A DNA stretch of 64,000 nt from Maratus speciosus (taxonomy: Eukaryota > Arthropoda > Arachnida > Araneae > Salticidae), in contig OZ010792.1 in NCBI GenBank assembly GCA_963932465.1, positions 284,625,836-284,689,835 on the forward strand. Direction: 5' to 3'. The notes beneath the pieces are model-generated. The model ran no database searches, was not told the DNA's origin, and saw nothing but the letters and a program-made list of their open reading frames with translations. A program made the translations under genes and the position numbers. Positions within the stretch are counted from its first letter, which is position 1; every line of letters begins with the position of its first letter. Positions 43,285 through 54,976 of the stretch are shown here, in pieces.

Positions 43285-44924
43285 GAGGACTCCATTGCTT
43301 GGTGGAAAGGTATCATTAAATGCAACAGCATTTTGAGTCTGCTTCAAAACTTGCTCATCTAGCAATGCTTTTGCTATCAAGTCCTACTAGCTCAGCATCA
43401 ATTAAGAAACAAACTATTTTCTAACACTTCATACACTCTAAACGCAAAAATCTTTTGGGTGTAAATAGATGTGTGAAACACGTGGTGTGCTGTAGCATGC
43501 TGCAGGGTAAAATTGCTTCGGATTATTTAATTGTACAAAATTATTTTCTTCTGTTTGAAAAGTCCAAAAAAAAAATATTTTATTGCAAATAATATTTTTT
43601 AAATTATTAAATTTCAATAAAAGATCACATAAATCATTGACTTATTTAATGTTTACCTATTGTTAAAATGTTTTAGTGTGTTACATGTATTTGGCAGTTT
43701 TCGACGGTTTAAACCAGTTTATGACAGTTTAAACCAGTTTTTGACGCTTGTCATGTCAAAAACCACTTTTTGACGTCAAAAACCCAACCCTGGACTCCTC
43801 AACAAATTATCGTAGACGAAAGTTACTGGTACCGGACGATTGGAAATAAAGTCTACTTTTAAATGGCGTGTATAAAATTTGCTTAGGGGACCATATACAT
43901 ATTGAAAGGAATCCAAACTTCATTTTTTTTCAATGATAGTACCCAAATTTAACGAGATATTTCAAATCTTCGGTTCAAACTATGCCTAGAAACCAAATTT
44001 CAAGTCATTCGAATGATAAGTTTTTGAATTATAGACATTCACAATTTAGTACTTCTAATGTTAAATTAAATTTTCATATTTTTATTTATATCTCCTGAAA
44101 TTATGCTCCTAATGAGGTAATGTTTTGTGTAGCAACAATACTAATATACCCAAACATAAATACGTTGAATTTGCAATTTTTATAATTTTATGATATGAGT
44201 TATGAATTATAAAATTCATATTTGGAAAAATTATGAATTGCAACATACAATTTTTTTGATGGATTTAGATTTATTAAGTCCTGATTTATGGAAATCCAAA
44301 ATTTCACATTTTCCTTCCAAGTAGTTTTCAAATTATGCTTAAAAAACGGCAAAATGATGGTTTAAGGGGCCGTCTATGATAGAAGTGAGTAAAGTTTTGA
44401 AATTTATTCTGCTATCTTGTAATCAAACAGGTTTCATTGACGCTTACACGTGCCTTGATCAAGAAGGAGGCTCTCTCGGTTAACAATCGAGTTCGGAACT
44501 TCAATTTGGATACAGCCCTTAAAATACGCTCGTTTTAAAATAATTAATTTCTCGAAAACTTATGGCCTGAATTGCATACAAATTTGTTTATAGGCTAATT
44601 GAAAGGTGTAGAGTTCATTTATGCTGTCAGAATTGTGTACTGGTATTGAAAAAAAAAACAAAGTTATGGTTCGTTTTAATATGTAGATGGCCCCTTAAAC
44701 AAATTTTATAAACATCGTTTAAAAGTAGACTTTATTTCCAATCGTTCGGTACCAGTAACTTTCTTCTACGATAATTTGTTGAGTAGTTAGTAGGGGGTGT
44801 TTACTTTTTTTTTCCACGACTGTACATATCTTAAAAGCAGCACATATTGATAAAACATCTTTGAAGTATACAACTTTACAGATTTTTCTGACTCTATATA
44901 TTGTCTTTCTTTTAAGTATTTTTA

Positions 44925-45320
44925 CTCGAACAAAGTCCCTCTTCTATTTTTTCATTAGTTTTGTTTATTCCACACGCGTGAAAACCTTCTCACAGAGAGG
45001 TGAATGAGATATAATTTTCAAAATCCTCTAGAGACTCAAAATCTCCGTTAATATAAACCTGTCACTGAATTCTTAGATAAATCAAATAAAACAATCTCAG
45101 ATATATTAGTCAAATAGTGCTTATATTGGATAAGATTATAGTTTGACGTATTACTTCGAATATTGTGTTTACTTTAATTCAAACGATATACTAAATGTAA
45201 TTTACCCTTAGTAAACTTGTTTCTGAACTAGCAAAAAGATCGAATCTTTCAAGATAGGAGTTGAAATTGATTTGTGCCAGATTATATAAAATAAATAAAA
45301 GAAAGAAGAAATGCAATAAA
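44925..45320 (+). repeat. Old dispersed repeat, copy 2
   Basis: TTTGTTTATTCCACACGCGTG, AAATCCTCTAGAGACTCAAAA, TTACTTTAATTCAAACGATA and AATAAATAAAAGAAAGAAG match copy 1 at 38925 in order. Confidence 0.7.
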
Positions 45321-45370
45321 AATATTTTTAACGAGTAATCATACCACATATTTCATATGTATATATATTA

Positions 45371-46575
45371 CAGTGGGTGATCGGTTAACGAACTTAATCC
45401 GTTCTAATACAGTGTTCTCTAACCGAAATATTCGTTAACCGATCATAGATTTTGTATTAATTTGTATGGGAATTCAATTAATTCGTTCTTAAAAATTATA
45501 TAATGTATGGAAAATAATATAAATATCCCCCTTCTAATACGGTTAATATACGTCCTTATTTAATATGAATAGATCGCATTTTGAAGGCTTTGTCCGTGTC
45601 GTGGCGTATTTGAACAAGTTGGAAATTGCTCGTCAAACGTGGCAAATGAGGTGCGTTCGTACTATAACTAGTTTTATAAATATTTTCTGCACCACATATT
45701 GTACTTAATGTATATTTTAGTGCACATCATAAGTGCATATCAATTTGATTCTGTTCGAAAGGCTGTAACATCATTAAAATTCACTTCAAATAAATTTTTC
45801 CCATTGGCCTTAATGTAATGGAAAACTTTTGACTGTTTCTGTGACTAAACTATACATCCGATTTTCATAAAATTTGAAATGACTCGCCAATTTTTTGCAG
45901 CAATTATATAGTTAAAATTTTAGACCATTCAGTTGGGTAGTTCTTGCTCTGTTATATGCGGACGGACTGAACGATGACTATAGGTGCTACGTATTTATAT
46001 AATTATGTCGCACCGAAAAAAACATTGCATGCCTTGGACATGTAAGAACTTTAGGATTACAGTCATTGAACTACGGCATTAAATCATATCAAATTGTCCC
46101 TTTGACCTTTCAAAAAGTCCCCCGTTCTCTAAAAGATCGTGTTTATTGCAAGGCCCTATAAAGCTCCAGTGGAGCTAGATCCTGTTGATATTTTGCGAAG
46201 TAACTTTCAGTTAAAATAATTAATTTACAATTAAAAATATTTCTTTAAAAAGGGACACAAAATATAAAAAATAATGTTTCCAATTAATTCATTCTAATTT
46301 GGGGGGCCCGAAATTGTAGGGTCCGAATCCCCGGTAGCTCATGAATTAATTAGGCCATACATGTACAACTGTTAAAATGTTCTCCCAATCGACAATAGAT
46401 GCAGTTAAATACAGCTCGACAAATTTGAAAAAGAGCATTGATTCTTCTTGGCTTTGTTTTGTGAGATGTTCATTAACCGAACATGTGTTCGTTATACGAA
46501 CATAAAAATCTCTCTCGAAAGAGTTCGTTAACCGATCTGTTCGTAAACCGAATAGTTCGTTAATCGATCACCCAC
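45371..46575. mobile_element. TA-flanked element with repeated TTCGTTAACCGATC motif
   Basis: The left end CAGTGGGTGATCGGTTAACG pairs with the right end CGTTAATCGATCACCCACT. TA precedes the left end and follows the right. The motif GTTCGTTAACCGATC or its complement occurs near 45383, 45426, 46530 and 46555, with looser versions at 46470-46500. A second element is inserted at 45650-46014. No coding relic was recognised. Confidence 0.8.
45650..46014 (-). mobile_element. Short copy of the array-bearing element of 24997-26716, inserted in the 45371 element
   Basis: GGTGCGTTCGTACTATAACTAG at the left and AATTATGTCGCACC at the right match, inverted, the ends of the long copy. CTGTTATATGCGGACGGACT matches its leader. 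Only one internal unit (TTTTGACTGTTTCTGTG) is present against seven in the long copy. Confidence 0.78.
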
Positions 46576-46579
46576 TATA

Positions 46580-48655
46580 TAGTTATTCAATTATTGAATT
46601 TTAAAGTTACAAAACATTTTTTAGAACACTTCTATACATTTATCTACTTGTGTGCATGCATGTTACAAACATTTATACATGTATTTAATTCATAGTATTA
46701 ACTAAAGTCGGAAATATACATTTTTCATTTCAGTCATGCTTAAAGGATAAATATTGTATACAGTAATTTAAAAGATAGCTCGAAGTTTAAGAAATAGATG
46801 AATCTGCGATAAATCAAAAACTTTAACAGGGATATTTTTGGGGGAGATTTCAATAGCTTAACAGAATGATATGTACATATATGGTTATATGGTTTGTATA
46901 TATCAGAGCAATAAGAAGTTTACTACTCATTCATTTCCGTCAGTGGTGACTATTTAGGGATTTAATAATTTTATCAGGTTGGTAGTACCTAGTTTACAAA
47001 TTTAAAATATTTTTTTGTCATATGTATTCCAAACAGTAGTTTTACATGGCAGCAAGTAGTTTTATGTATAAAAATTTATCCATGTGACATATTGCAGAGC
47101 GAATAGAAATACGAGTCTAATTCAAAAAATATTCGTAAAAACATTATTATTAAAATGATAAAATAAAAAACCACCAGAAAAATTATAAAACAAAAACAAT
47201 AAAATAGTTTTCGTCTAAATGTAAATAGATTTCTTTTATATAATTATTCCGGTTTCAGTTGTATCTTGAAATTTAATATGGAAGTGTTCTGAAAATTGAA
47301 TAAAAAACTTTTTTTGTTTTATTTAAAAAATCTTGCTTTTATTTTTAGTCTACAACTGTTGCTTCGCTTTTGAAGAAGTGACAAAAATAATCTAACAGGA
47401 AATAGGTTATAAGAATTGTTATCCAGAATTGTCTGGGAACGACTGCTTTAGACTTTCGTAAAAATCTAGAAAAATCTAGATCTAGAAAGTTGCTATCTAG
47501 AAAAAAAGTCGGATGTGGCAATTCCGAAACTTTCTTCTATCTCATACATGTTAACGTGTCTAATAACGTGTCCTTTTGAGTAATTTTATTGCTAACAGTC
47601 TGTGAATAACAACAAGTGTATCTTTTTTTTTTTACGTTGACTATATTTACAAACTTATAATAGATATAATATGGCTTAAATGTTCCTTCTTCTCTGAGGA
47701 ACGTGAGAACTATCATATATATTATTTCTGATGTCAACATCCTTTTTTCTCTGCACATACTAAAGACACAGCGATGAATGAGGTACTTTTCGAAATGTTC
47801 TGCAAGCCGCTTTTGATGTATTATACTTATAAATCGTTAAAACGCGTTGTTGGATTTTAAAAAATTGCAATTAATGAAAAAACATATCAACATATAATCT
47901 CAAAGACTGCGGTAAAAAGTCCTCGCAAGGATCTATTTATTTTATTTTATTGATCTCTAATAGCTTTTTTACATCTAATATATTTTTTTAGAATGCCCAT
48001 TAACAATACCAAAAATTATATTTGTATTAAAAACAGCAATAATGCGTTGAAGTAAAGTTTTGAAATGTATTAAAAGTGATATTTTTATATTGGTTTCGCG
48101 TCAGGATTTAACAGCCGAAGAAATTGCAAAAGATTGCTATTTAAAATCAGCCTTTTTGATTTTGTTCATTTCAGTGGTTTAAGAGCGAAATCCTATTACA
48201 TGTTTTAAATTTGTGTTTTATTTATATTTTATTGTTTTACTTTTTGATTAAAGAATGTTTTAATTTTGTTAAAGACTATAAGCTGAAAACAAATGAGTAG
48301 CTATTTATATTAATTTAAATGCAAAAGGGTTTATCTTTCGAAATCGTCTGCACTCGATTGAGAAATTTCAATAAAAATTGAGAAAATGACGATATAGTTT
48401 TTCAAACAAATTGAGATATAGTTTTCAAATAAATTGCATTTCAAAGTACTTTTTTCCTTATTCGAGGGTGCAAAAATTGGAAATGTGCCATTTTTAGACG
48501 TTCAAAATTTTCTTAAAAATATCAATAAATGCGAAATTTGGTCGTCTGCTGTTGTCATTCGCAAAATGACGTCAGCATTACGCACTAACACGTTTGTCCT
48601 TTATAACATGGTTACAACGTTAATATTTTTTTTTATCTAATTGTCTTCCCTTTAA
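46580..48655. other. AT-rich sequence with no recognised feature
   Basis: About 2 kb without convincing coding sequence, inverted repeats or tandem repeats. Frames at 47537-47758 (minus) and 48434-48640 (plus) have chance composition and no motif. Confidence 0.55.
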
Positions 48656-48659
48656 ATAT

Positions 48660-49020
48660 TCTTCTTTTAGCAAAGTCGTTCTTATAATTTTACCGTTATA
48701 TTTGTCGATTCCACTTGCATGAAACATCTCTAAGTTGAATAAGATATATTTTTCAGAAATCATGTACAGACTAAAAATCTTTCGTAAGGTGAAGCTGTCA
48801 GTGGACTCGTCTCGGCTAAACTAGCTAAGTATTTCCTTAGATAAATACGATTATATTTTGCCGTATTACTTCTATTGATGTGTTTAATTTAAACGATGTG
48901 CCAAACATGATTTACTCGTAGTTAAATTATTTGTGAACTAAACTATAACATAAAATGTCTTTCAAAATAAGGTTGAAATCGAAGTGTATTAGATTAAGTA
49001 AAGTAAATAAAAGGAAGATG
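48660..49020 (+). repeat. Old dispersed repeat, copy 3
   Basis: TAGCAAAGTCGTTCTTATAA, TTTGTCGATTCCAC, TTAATTTAAACGATGTGCC, GTTAAATTATTTGTGAAC and AAGTAAATAAAAGGAAGATG match copies 1 and 2. It ends just before the TIR element at 49072. Confidence 0.68.
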
Positions 49021-49110
49021 AAATAAAATAAAGAATATTTTAAAACATGACTGTATTGAAAGAACTAGAAAACAGGAATTCTGTTTTTTCAGAATTTAGT
49101 GTCGCCCCCG

Positions 49111-49111
<1 letters not shown>

Positions 49112-49142
<31 letters not shown>
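49112..49142. repeat. (TA)n microsatellite at the LTR insertion point
   Basis: About 15 TA repeats precede the 5' LTR. A similar TA run (50895-50930) follows the 3' LTR, as expected if the retroelement integrated into a TA tract. Confidence 0.85.
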
Positions 49143-49145
<3 letters not shown>

Positions 49146-49380
49146 ATAATGAAAAATTTTCGCCCTTTTATCTTAGTAAAACTATTCCAAATTCTTAATA
49201 TCTACCCTTTTTTTACCTTTTTTAATACTATCTTAAATATCTTTTGTCTTATTTCATGCATTTAAACCTGCGTATTCTTTAATTATCATTCTAAATACCT
49301 TAATCCGTTCGTAACTTACTTCTTATAAAACAACTGAATTACTTTTTTTCATTTTATTCTGAGACTAAATTCTTTTTCTT
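49142..49380 (+). mobile_element. 5' LTR (first ~240 bp only)
   Basis: TGTAATAATGAAAAATTTTCGC through ACTAAATTCTTTTTCTTCC matches the start of the 3' LTR at 49765 at roughly nine positions in ten. It then stops abruptly at the RNase H fragment, so the rest of the 5' LTR, the primer site, gag and most of pol were removed by one deletion. Confidence 0.85.
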
Positions 49381-49394
49381 CCGACAACATCATC

Positions 49395-49745
49395 GAAACT
49401 TTAGAGTGTCTTACCATCATTGACACATTAGACAAATATTACCACTACTTTCATGGGGTTAAGTTTACTATACAAACCGACCATGCATCTCTTGTATGAT
49501 TAAAAAATGTTAAAAATCTAAGGGGAAGATTATTCAGATGGTCATTAAAGCTATCTATGTTTTAATATGATATTGTATATGAAAAGGGTTCAACAAATGT
49601 CGAAGTTGACATGTTGTCTAGAAATCCTACTACGTATTTTATTCAACCAGTAACTTTTCTTTCGGATATGTTAGAGAAGTTATAGAGATGCAGGAAAAAG
49701 ATAATGTTTGTGGAAAAACTATCTAAATGAAAATGGGCTTATGAT
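49395..49745 (+). pseudogene. Ty3/Gypsy pol fragment: RNase H domain and start of integrase
   Basis: The frame reads TLECLTIIDTLDKYYHYFHG, VKFTIQTDHASLV, stop, LRGRLFRWSLKLSMF, stop, YDIVYEKGSTNVEVDMLSRN. TDH is the conserved RNase H motif and the D.LSR end is the usual boundary of the Gypsy RNase H domain. A further piece, EVIEMQEKDNVCG, fits the beginning of integrase. Two in-frame stops are present. Reverse transcriptase and the integrase core are missing. It lies between the two LTRs in the right order and orientation. Confidence 0.88.
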
Positions 49746-49764
49746 AGTGAAAAAGAAAGATATA

Positions 49765-50893
49765 TGTAATAATAAAAAATTTTCGCTTTTTTATCTTAGT
49801 AAAACTATTCAAATTCTTAATATCTACCCTTTTTTTACCTATTTTTAATAATATCTTAAATATCATTTGTCTTTTATTTCATGCTTTTAAACTTGCGTAT
49901 TCTTTAATTATTACTTTAACCCATTAACCGCTGACGTTGCGTTCACGCAACAGTCAAAATAATTGCTCATGCAATGAATTAATTACATTTGCACCACTAT
50001 TTTAGAATTTAAAAAAAAATGTCTTATTTATTGGCAGGAATTTTTCTATTTTAGTAAAGCGAATTTTACCTTACTGAATTTGTGGTGGGAAACTACTTTC
50101 AACAAGAAATTTGAAATTTTCTATCGTAATAGTTTTGGCGGTTAATGGGTTAAAAACCTTAATCCGTTCGTAACTTATTTCTTATAAAACCATTAAATTA
50201 CTTTCTTTCATTTTATTCTGACACTAAATTATTTTTCTTTTAATGTTTTTTATATTTTTGCTCTATGATGTTCCATATCCCATAATTCCTTGCAAGCTTC
50301 TCGCCTGTATTCTGTTTACGTTATAAATCTAACGCCGAGAATATTAAATCCATTCATCTATGTCATGCGTACTCCTCCTTCTCCCGGAGCTCTTCGTATC
50401 ATAGCCTGTCTCCCGCACCGTCCTTCCGGCTCCTTCGAAGGAGTTAGTTCTTCACTTGTAATGTATCCGTTCGCGCCCTGTCTCTTTGAATATTTATACT
50501 GTTGCATTGGCTAGGAGCCCAGATTTTTTACGCTTTTCATTTGTTTAATAACAAGCCGTCACTTGGGGTGTATGACTTTTGATTTGTGTAGATTCTAATA
50601 CTATTTAACATCATATAATTTATTATGAAGTGCTACAGCTATATTTCGAGAGCCGATGGCTAGTCTACTGGGATTGTCATAACGTGTCTGCCAAATAAAC
50701 GACGTTTAAATTTACGATGCTTCTATTATTTCTTGAACGGGAAATTCTTCCAATGTTAGTTGAGTCTGCCTTCTATTCGCCACTACGACTGCGCTCCACT
50801 TGTTCTCATGAATGACGGAGGGTTGGCAAGTTTTTAGCATTGAATACTATACTATATTTATGTCGATATATAGGAGTGTCGCCGGAATTTCGC

Positions 50894-50894
<1 letters not shown>
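49765..50894 (+). mobile_element. 3' LTR with a piggyBac-type MITE inside
   Basis: It begins TGTAATAATAAAAAATTTTC after a purine-rich stretch (GTGAAAAAGAAAGATATA) and ends near TTTCGCA before a TA run. Without the MITE it is about 895 bp. AATAAA at 50694-50699 is a candidate polyadenylation signal. The 74-codon frame at 50290-50514 is LTR sequence and not a gene. Confidence 0.75.
49920..50149. mobile_element. piggyBac-type MITE, copy 1
   Basis: CCCATTAACCGCTGACGTTG at the left and GGCGGTTAATGGG at the right are inverted repeats flanked by TTAA (49916-49919, 50150-50153). The 230-bp sequence differs from the copy at 60999-61226 at only a handful of positions, so the family moved recently compared with the LTRs around it. 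Confidence 0.95.
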
Positions 50895-50924
<30 letters not shown>

Positions 50925-51387
50925 GTAATAGTCGAATAAACTTATCAAAATATTGGAAAGCTGTAGATCATAGGTTACCAACCTTTTCTGGACCACCGCC
51001 CCCTTTACCAAAGAAAAAATATTCAACGCCCCCTTTTTTAGAATAGTTAGTTAGACCAAATATTAAAATATAGTTGCATATTATTAGTCCCCGGTACGGT
51101 ATGCTATTTCTTTCTCCCAGCTTATTTTGTTTCGTCTTCAAAAAATAGCGTTACCTTACAGAAGCCAACCGTAAAACAAAGCAGTACGATTAAATACTCT
51201 ATAACAATTTTTTAAACTTCTAAGCATCGCACATTTTCGATTTTTATACCGTCGTATTGAGGAAAAAAGTTCTTTTAAATGCATTTTGTTTGAAAACTGT
51301 ATCTCCATTTATTTTTGAAATATTAATTTTTTTTGTAGTTTTTAGTATGTAGTTTTTAGTTTTAGTAAAAAAAATAGCCATAATTTT

Positions 51388-51391
51388 TTTT

Positions 51392-51425
<34 letters not shown>
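51388..51425. repeat. Poly(A) run
   Basis: About 35 consecutive A. No retroposon body was recognised upstream. Confidence 0.85.
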
Positions 51426-51428
<3 letters not shown>

Positions 51429-51797
51429 GGCCTTTTTTTCTCCATTCTAACCAGAAAATCAGAGTTCTAACTTTTTACGACTGCTCTTTCATCTTCACCT
51501 AGCACTTCATTTATAAGGGTTGTTTCATAATAATGGAAGCCATCAGTCTATCAGAAGAAAATGATCCATTCCAAAGGTATAAGTTCGATTGAAAAAAAAA
51601 AACTATTTAATATTTTTTTTTCATCGGGGGCGACACTAAATTCTGAAAAAGCAGAATTCCTGTTATCTAGTCTATACTTATTTTCTCTCTCTACCTATCT
51701 ATTGAATCACAAAGTAAATATTAATTAAAACGACCGTCAAATGTAGTAAAAAATTGTTTATTAAAATTCCAAAAATAAACACAAAACCAATAAGAAT

Positions 51798-52065
51798 TTA
51801 AAAATAACAACGAGATGGTTGACGCTGCTGGAGTTTTAACAATTTGTGAACGTCGGGTTCCAATTTCGTTAACATCAATCACAAATTGTCACGTTCAAAG
51901 ATGCGCAGTCTGTTCCCTTTTTTAGACAGTAAATTAGTTACTGCACGGAACACACTCTCAGTCAAATGCGATGCAGGGAAAGCAATTTACAATTTCTGTA
52001 CTCTCGCCCACAATCCAGCTTAGAGAGCTGGTATTGGTTTTTGAAGCCAGAACTCTTGGAATACA
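51798..52065 (-). pseudogene. hAT transposase C-terminal dimerisation domain (ZBED5/SCAND3 type)
   Basis: On the minus strand one frame with three stops reads QEFWLQKPIPAL, LWARVQKL, IAFPASHLTESVFRAVTNLL, SKKGNRLRIFERDNL and LMLTKLEPDVHKLLKLQQRQ, ending at TAA (51800-51798). This is the conserved ending of ZBED5-like hAT transposases: FW...YP.LW..., then FP.S.L.E..FS.V..LL.KKRNRL, then L...L.P....L. The fragment is cut on its upstream side by the foldback element starting at 52087. It is the complementary half of the gene type seen at 21900-22668. Confidence 0.83.
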
Positions 52066-52086
52066 TTTCTGACTTTTACTTTTATA

Positions 52087-52878
52087 GTCCAGGCAATAGG
52101 GAATTTTACCTAGCAAAATTAATGGTAGTACTGGAAATCGGCTTTCTAGATGTTTTTTGGGTCGCTGAATCCGAATTTGTAACTTCCTACCGAAATTTCC
52201 CCCGGCAACCTCCCCAAACTTTGGTAAAAAGCCCCCCCCCCAAAAAAAAAGGTTTTTATTAAAAAATTCAGACAGTAGAAATTCAGACAGTAGAAATTCA
52301 GAACTAGAAATTCAGAAAGTAGACAAAATTTCCAACAAATTAGATATATGACATTATGACTTAGGATGAAGGGGAAGGGGGGGATCTGCCTCGGAACATG
52401 CGCGCGGTGCTGCGTAAACTAAGTTGCGCAATTCCACTTAACCACTCACACGTTTACATTCGCCCTCCCATCTCCCCTCCGAACTTTCTATATAAGGTTT
52501 CCTTTAAGATTTTTGGGTCGCTGAATCCGAATTTTTAACTTCCCCACAAAAATCCCCCCCCCCCCGAAACACCCCCAAACAGTTGTTTTTAACTTAAATT
52601 CCTTATTATTTTAGGGGAAAAGCATTACAAAATTCAGAAACTAGACAAAATTTGCAACAAATAGGATATATGACATTATGAATTAGGATGAACGGGGAGT
52701 GTGAGGGCTGCCTCTGAACATGCACTGCGGCGCTACGTGCACTAAATTATGTAGTCCAGGCAATAGGGGATTTTATCTGGCGAAATTAATACTAGTTCTA
52801 GATTTCGACTCACTTTATGTTTTTTGGGTCGCTAAATCCGAATTTGTAACTTCCCACCAAAATTTCACCCGGCACCCG
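52087..52878 (-). mobile_element. Half-copy of the 10901-12367 foldback element
   Basis: It begins TA then GTCCAGGCAATAGGG and follows the right half of the 10.9-kb element read on its minus strand: AAATCGGCTTTCTAGATG, GGGTCGCTGAATCCGAATTT, CGCAATTCCACTTAACCACT, CTACGTGCACTAAATTAT and the internal second terminus GTCCAGGCAATAGGGG at 52754. It stops after AAATTTCACCCGGCACCC. Only one arm is present, so it is truncated at the right. Confidence 0.88.
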
Positions 52879-53008
52879 TAGGTGCCATGGCGCTCTTTGA
52901 AGGTTTTCTTTGCTCCCTCTACTAAGGATAAAAATCAATTTTAAAGAATGCTTTTGTAAAAAGTAAACAACGTTTGTATATAATAAAACACACACGCACT
53001 ACAATATA

Positions 53009-54976
53009 CAGGATGTCCGGTCTCAACGGTGTCCAATGGCTAATTCCTAAAACGTTAGTCGTAGACATATAGTTCCAATTACTAAAAAGGTTTTAAATCA
53101 AGTAAAGAAATATTTAAAAAGCGATTTGGGTCAATAAAAACATTTCTTAAAAAAAATACGAAATTTAAATTTTTATCCGGTTCCCCTGTCCTATGAGTTA
53201 TACTTAGTAAAATTTTCCTATTACACTGACAAGTAAGACAAAAAAGTCCCATTCATATAACACCAAAATTGAGCGTGTTATGAAACTATAATAATGCATG
53301 ACTTATGCCACTTTTCTGCTCTGAAAACAAATGAGTTCGGGTTGGCTTTGAGGGGTCACATACCAAGTGCTTAAAGTGCTCGAAGATCTTATTTCATGTG
53401 TATCTGCGCTTTGAAAAAAATCGTACAAGTATTACGATTAAGTTAACATTTATTAAGTTTCAGATTGGCTAAAATAACATATGTTATATTTTGTCAGGAT
53501 TTGAGACTGTTTCTTTTATGATTTCTTTTAACAAAAATTATGTTATTTTTATAAGTTTTTATGTTACTTCAACGATCATATGTATGCCTTTCCAGTTCAA
53601 AATTTGTACTCGAACTTTTAACTGTACTCACTTTTATTTATCCGATTGTGATTATATTTTACATACTGGCGCAAATCCAGTGTGATTATATTTTACATAC
53701 TGGTGCAAATCCAGTAACAATCTAATATTATAATGATTTTCGGTGGTTAGAATTTATACTTATTTTACAGGATAACACAAAAAATTTCGGTTAGATTACC
53801 GCCAAGAAGTTTAAGAAAAAGTTTTAGATTAGATAATACAAGACTGAGATTGTTGGGTTTTTTAACTTTTATATATTTTTTAGCCCTGAATCCGAAAATT
53901 ACATTAATTTGTAACCATCATGTCAGGATATTTCGTATAATCATAAACTGTCAAATTTAAAGAATAACAAAAATCAAATATTATAAAGTAGAGGAGTTTC
54001 AATTTTTGATAATTTATTTTTACGTACTTTTTAGCACTGAATCTGAAAATAACCTTCATTTTTAACCATCACGTTAGATTTTTTTTGCGAATCGTAAATG
54101 TATAAGTTAAAATATAGAGAAAATCTCATATTATAAAACATAGGTAAAACTTTTTTTTGTTTTATTTTATTTTATTCAATAATTTATTCGATATTTTTGA
54201 TTATCCTGGCATTCTTACAGCTAAATAGCTGAGTGGTCCGATGAGATGAGGGAGGAGATTAAATTTTAACTTTTAACTTTTTAACATTGAAATTTGCATA
54301 AAATCCTGATGTGATGGTTATAAATGAAGGTCAATTTCAGATTCATCAGTACAGAATACATAAGAATCAATTATGAAAAGCTAAAAAACATGACATAACC
54401 CAACTTTTGCAGTCTAGTGTAATCTAATAATATTTTAAAATACGTATCATTTTGTAAAGAATTGAGGCTGTTAATTTAGCATTTTTATTTAACAAAAATT
54501 CTATTTTTTCTTTCTTCTTAAATGTTTATTACAAATTGTATATTTTGCATTAATATGTCAGAATGATTAAAGATTTCAAATTTATATTGCAATGTTAATT
54601 TTACTCTCAACCATTTTTTAATATATCTGACGAAATTATAATTCTACTAAATTTGTGAATGACTCCCAATTTGCAGGAAAAATATGCTCCAACTTTAAAC
54701 AGCTATTACTTGGTCAATTTTAATCGTAGAATGACGGGACTTTTTATGTATTACTTGTCAGTGTAAAAGGAAAATTTTACTAAATATAACTTATAGGACC
54801 GGGGACTGTATAAAAATTTAAATTTAGTAATTTTTTTAAGACATGTTTTTATTGACCCAAATCGCTTTTAAAATATTTCTTTTCCTGATTTTAAAGATTT
54901 TTGTAATTGGAACTATATGTCTATGACTAACGGTTTAAGAATTAGCCATTGGACACCGTTGAGACCGGACAAGCTG
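53009..54976. mobile_element. Element with ~320-bp terminal inverted repeats and TA duplication
   Basis: The left end CAGGATGTCCGGTCTCAACG and the complement of the right end, CAGCTTGTCCGGTCTCAACG, start long inverted arms. Mirrored pairs include GTGTCCAATGGCTAATTC, CATATAGTTCCAATTAC, GATTTGGGTCAATAAAAACAT and TGACAAGTAA. TA flanks both ends (53007-53008, 54977-54978). The ~1.3-kb interior is AT-rich with no transposase. Confidence 0.9.
53648..53715 (+). repeat. 34-bp tandem duplication
   Basis: GTGATTATATTTTACATACT plus GGCGCAAATCCAGT is followed directly by the same 34 bases with one change (GGTGC). The near identity indicates a recent local slip or copy event within the element. Confidence 0.97.

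Larger units (their letters stand above)
40896..43792. mobile_element. hAT-like element inserted in the Tc1-type arm (second level)
   Basis: CAGGGTTGGCAGGTTTTTGAC at the left pairs with the right end GTCAAAAACCCAACCCTG. Inner GACGGTTTAAACTG and TTGTCATGTCAAAAACC motifs appear at both ends. CAGGGTTGGCA is a typical hAT start. The outer element's arm sequence is interrupted exactly here (ACCCCCTACTA before, CTCCTCAACAAATTATCG after). A clear 8-bp duplication is not seen (CCCTACTA against GACTCCTC). No transposase remains. Confidence 0.83.
40860..44822. mobile_element. Outer Tc1/mariner-type non-autonomous element of a three-level nest
   Basis: CAGTCATGGAAAAAAAAAAG then TAAACACCCCCTACTA at the left matches the complement of the right end, CAGTCGTGGAAAAAAAAAG then TAAACACCCCCTACTA. 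Both ends are flanked by TA (40858-40859, 44823-44824). The arms continue inside (CAACAAATTATCGTAGACGA and TCTACTTTTAAA mirrored at 44711-44785), giving inverted repeats of well over 100 bp. A hAT element splits the left arm at 40896. Without it the element is about 1.07 kb and contains no transposase. Confidence 0.92.
49072..51664. mobile_element. Element with ~45-bp hairpin-containing inverted ends, interrupted by an LTR retrotransposon
   Basis: AGGAATTCTGTTTTTTCAG then AATTTAGTGTCGCCCCCGA at the left is mirrored at 51624-51662. Each end itself folds as AATTCTG-TTTTTT-CAGAATT. The interior is a Gypsy remnant (49142-50894) and, from 50940, sequence including GGTTACCAACCTTTTCTGGA and CACCGCCCCCTTTACC, which resembles a hAT-type end. 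No transposase was seen. Family unknown. Confidence 0.6.

Noticed and set aside
50290..50514. 74-codon frame with mixed composition
   Set aside because: It lies wholly inside the 3' LTR of the Gypsy remnant, where no protein is encoded.
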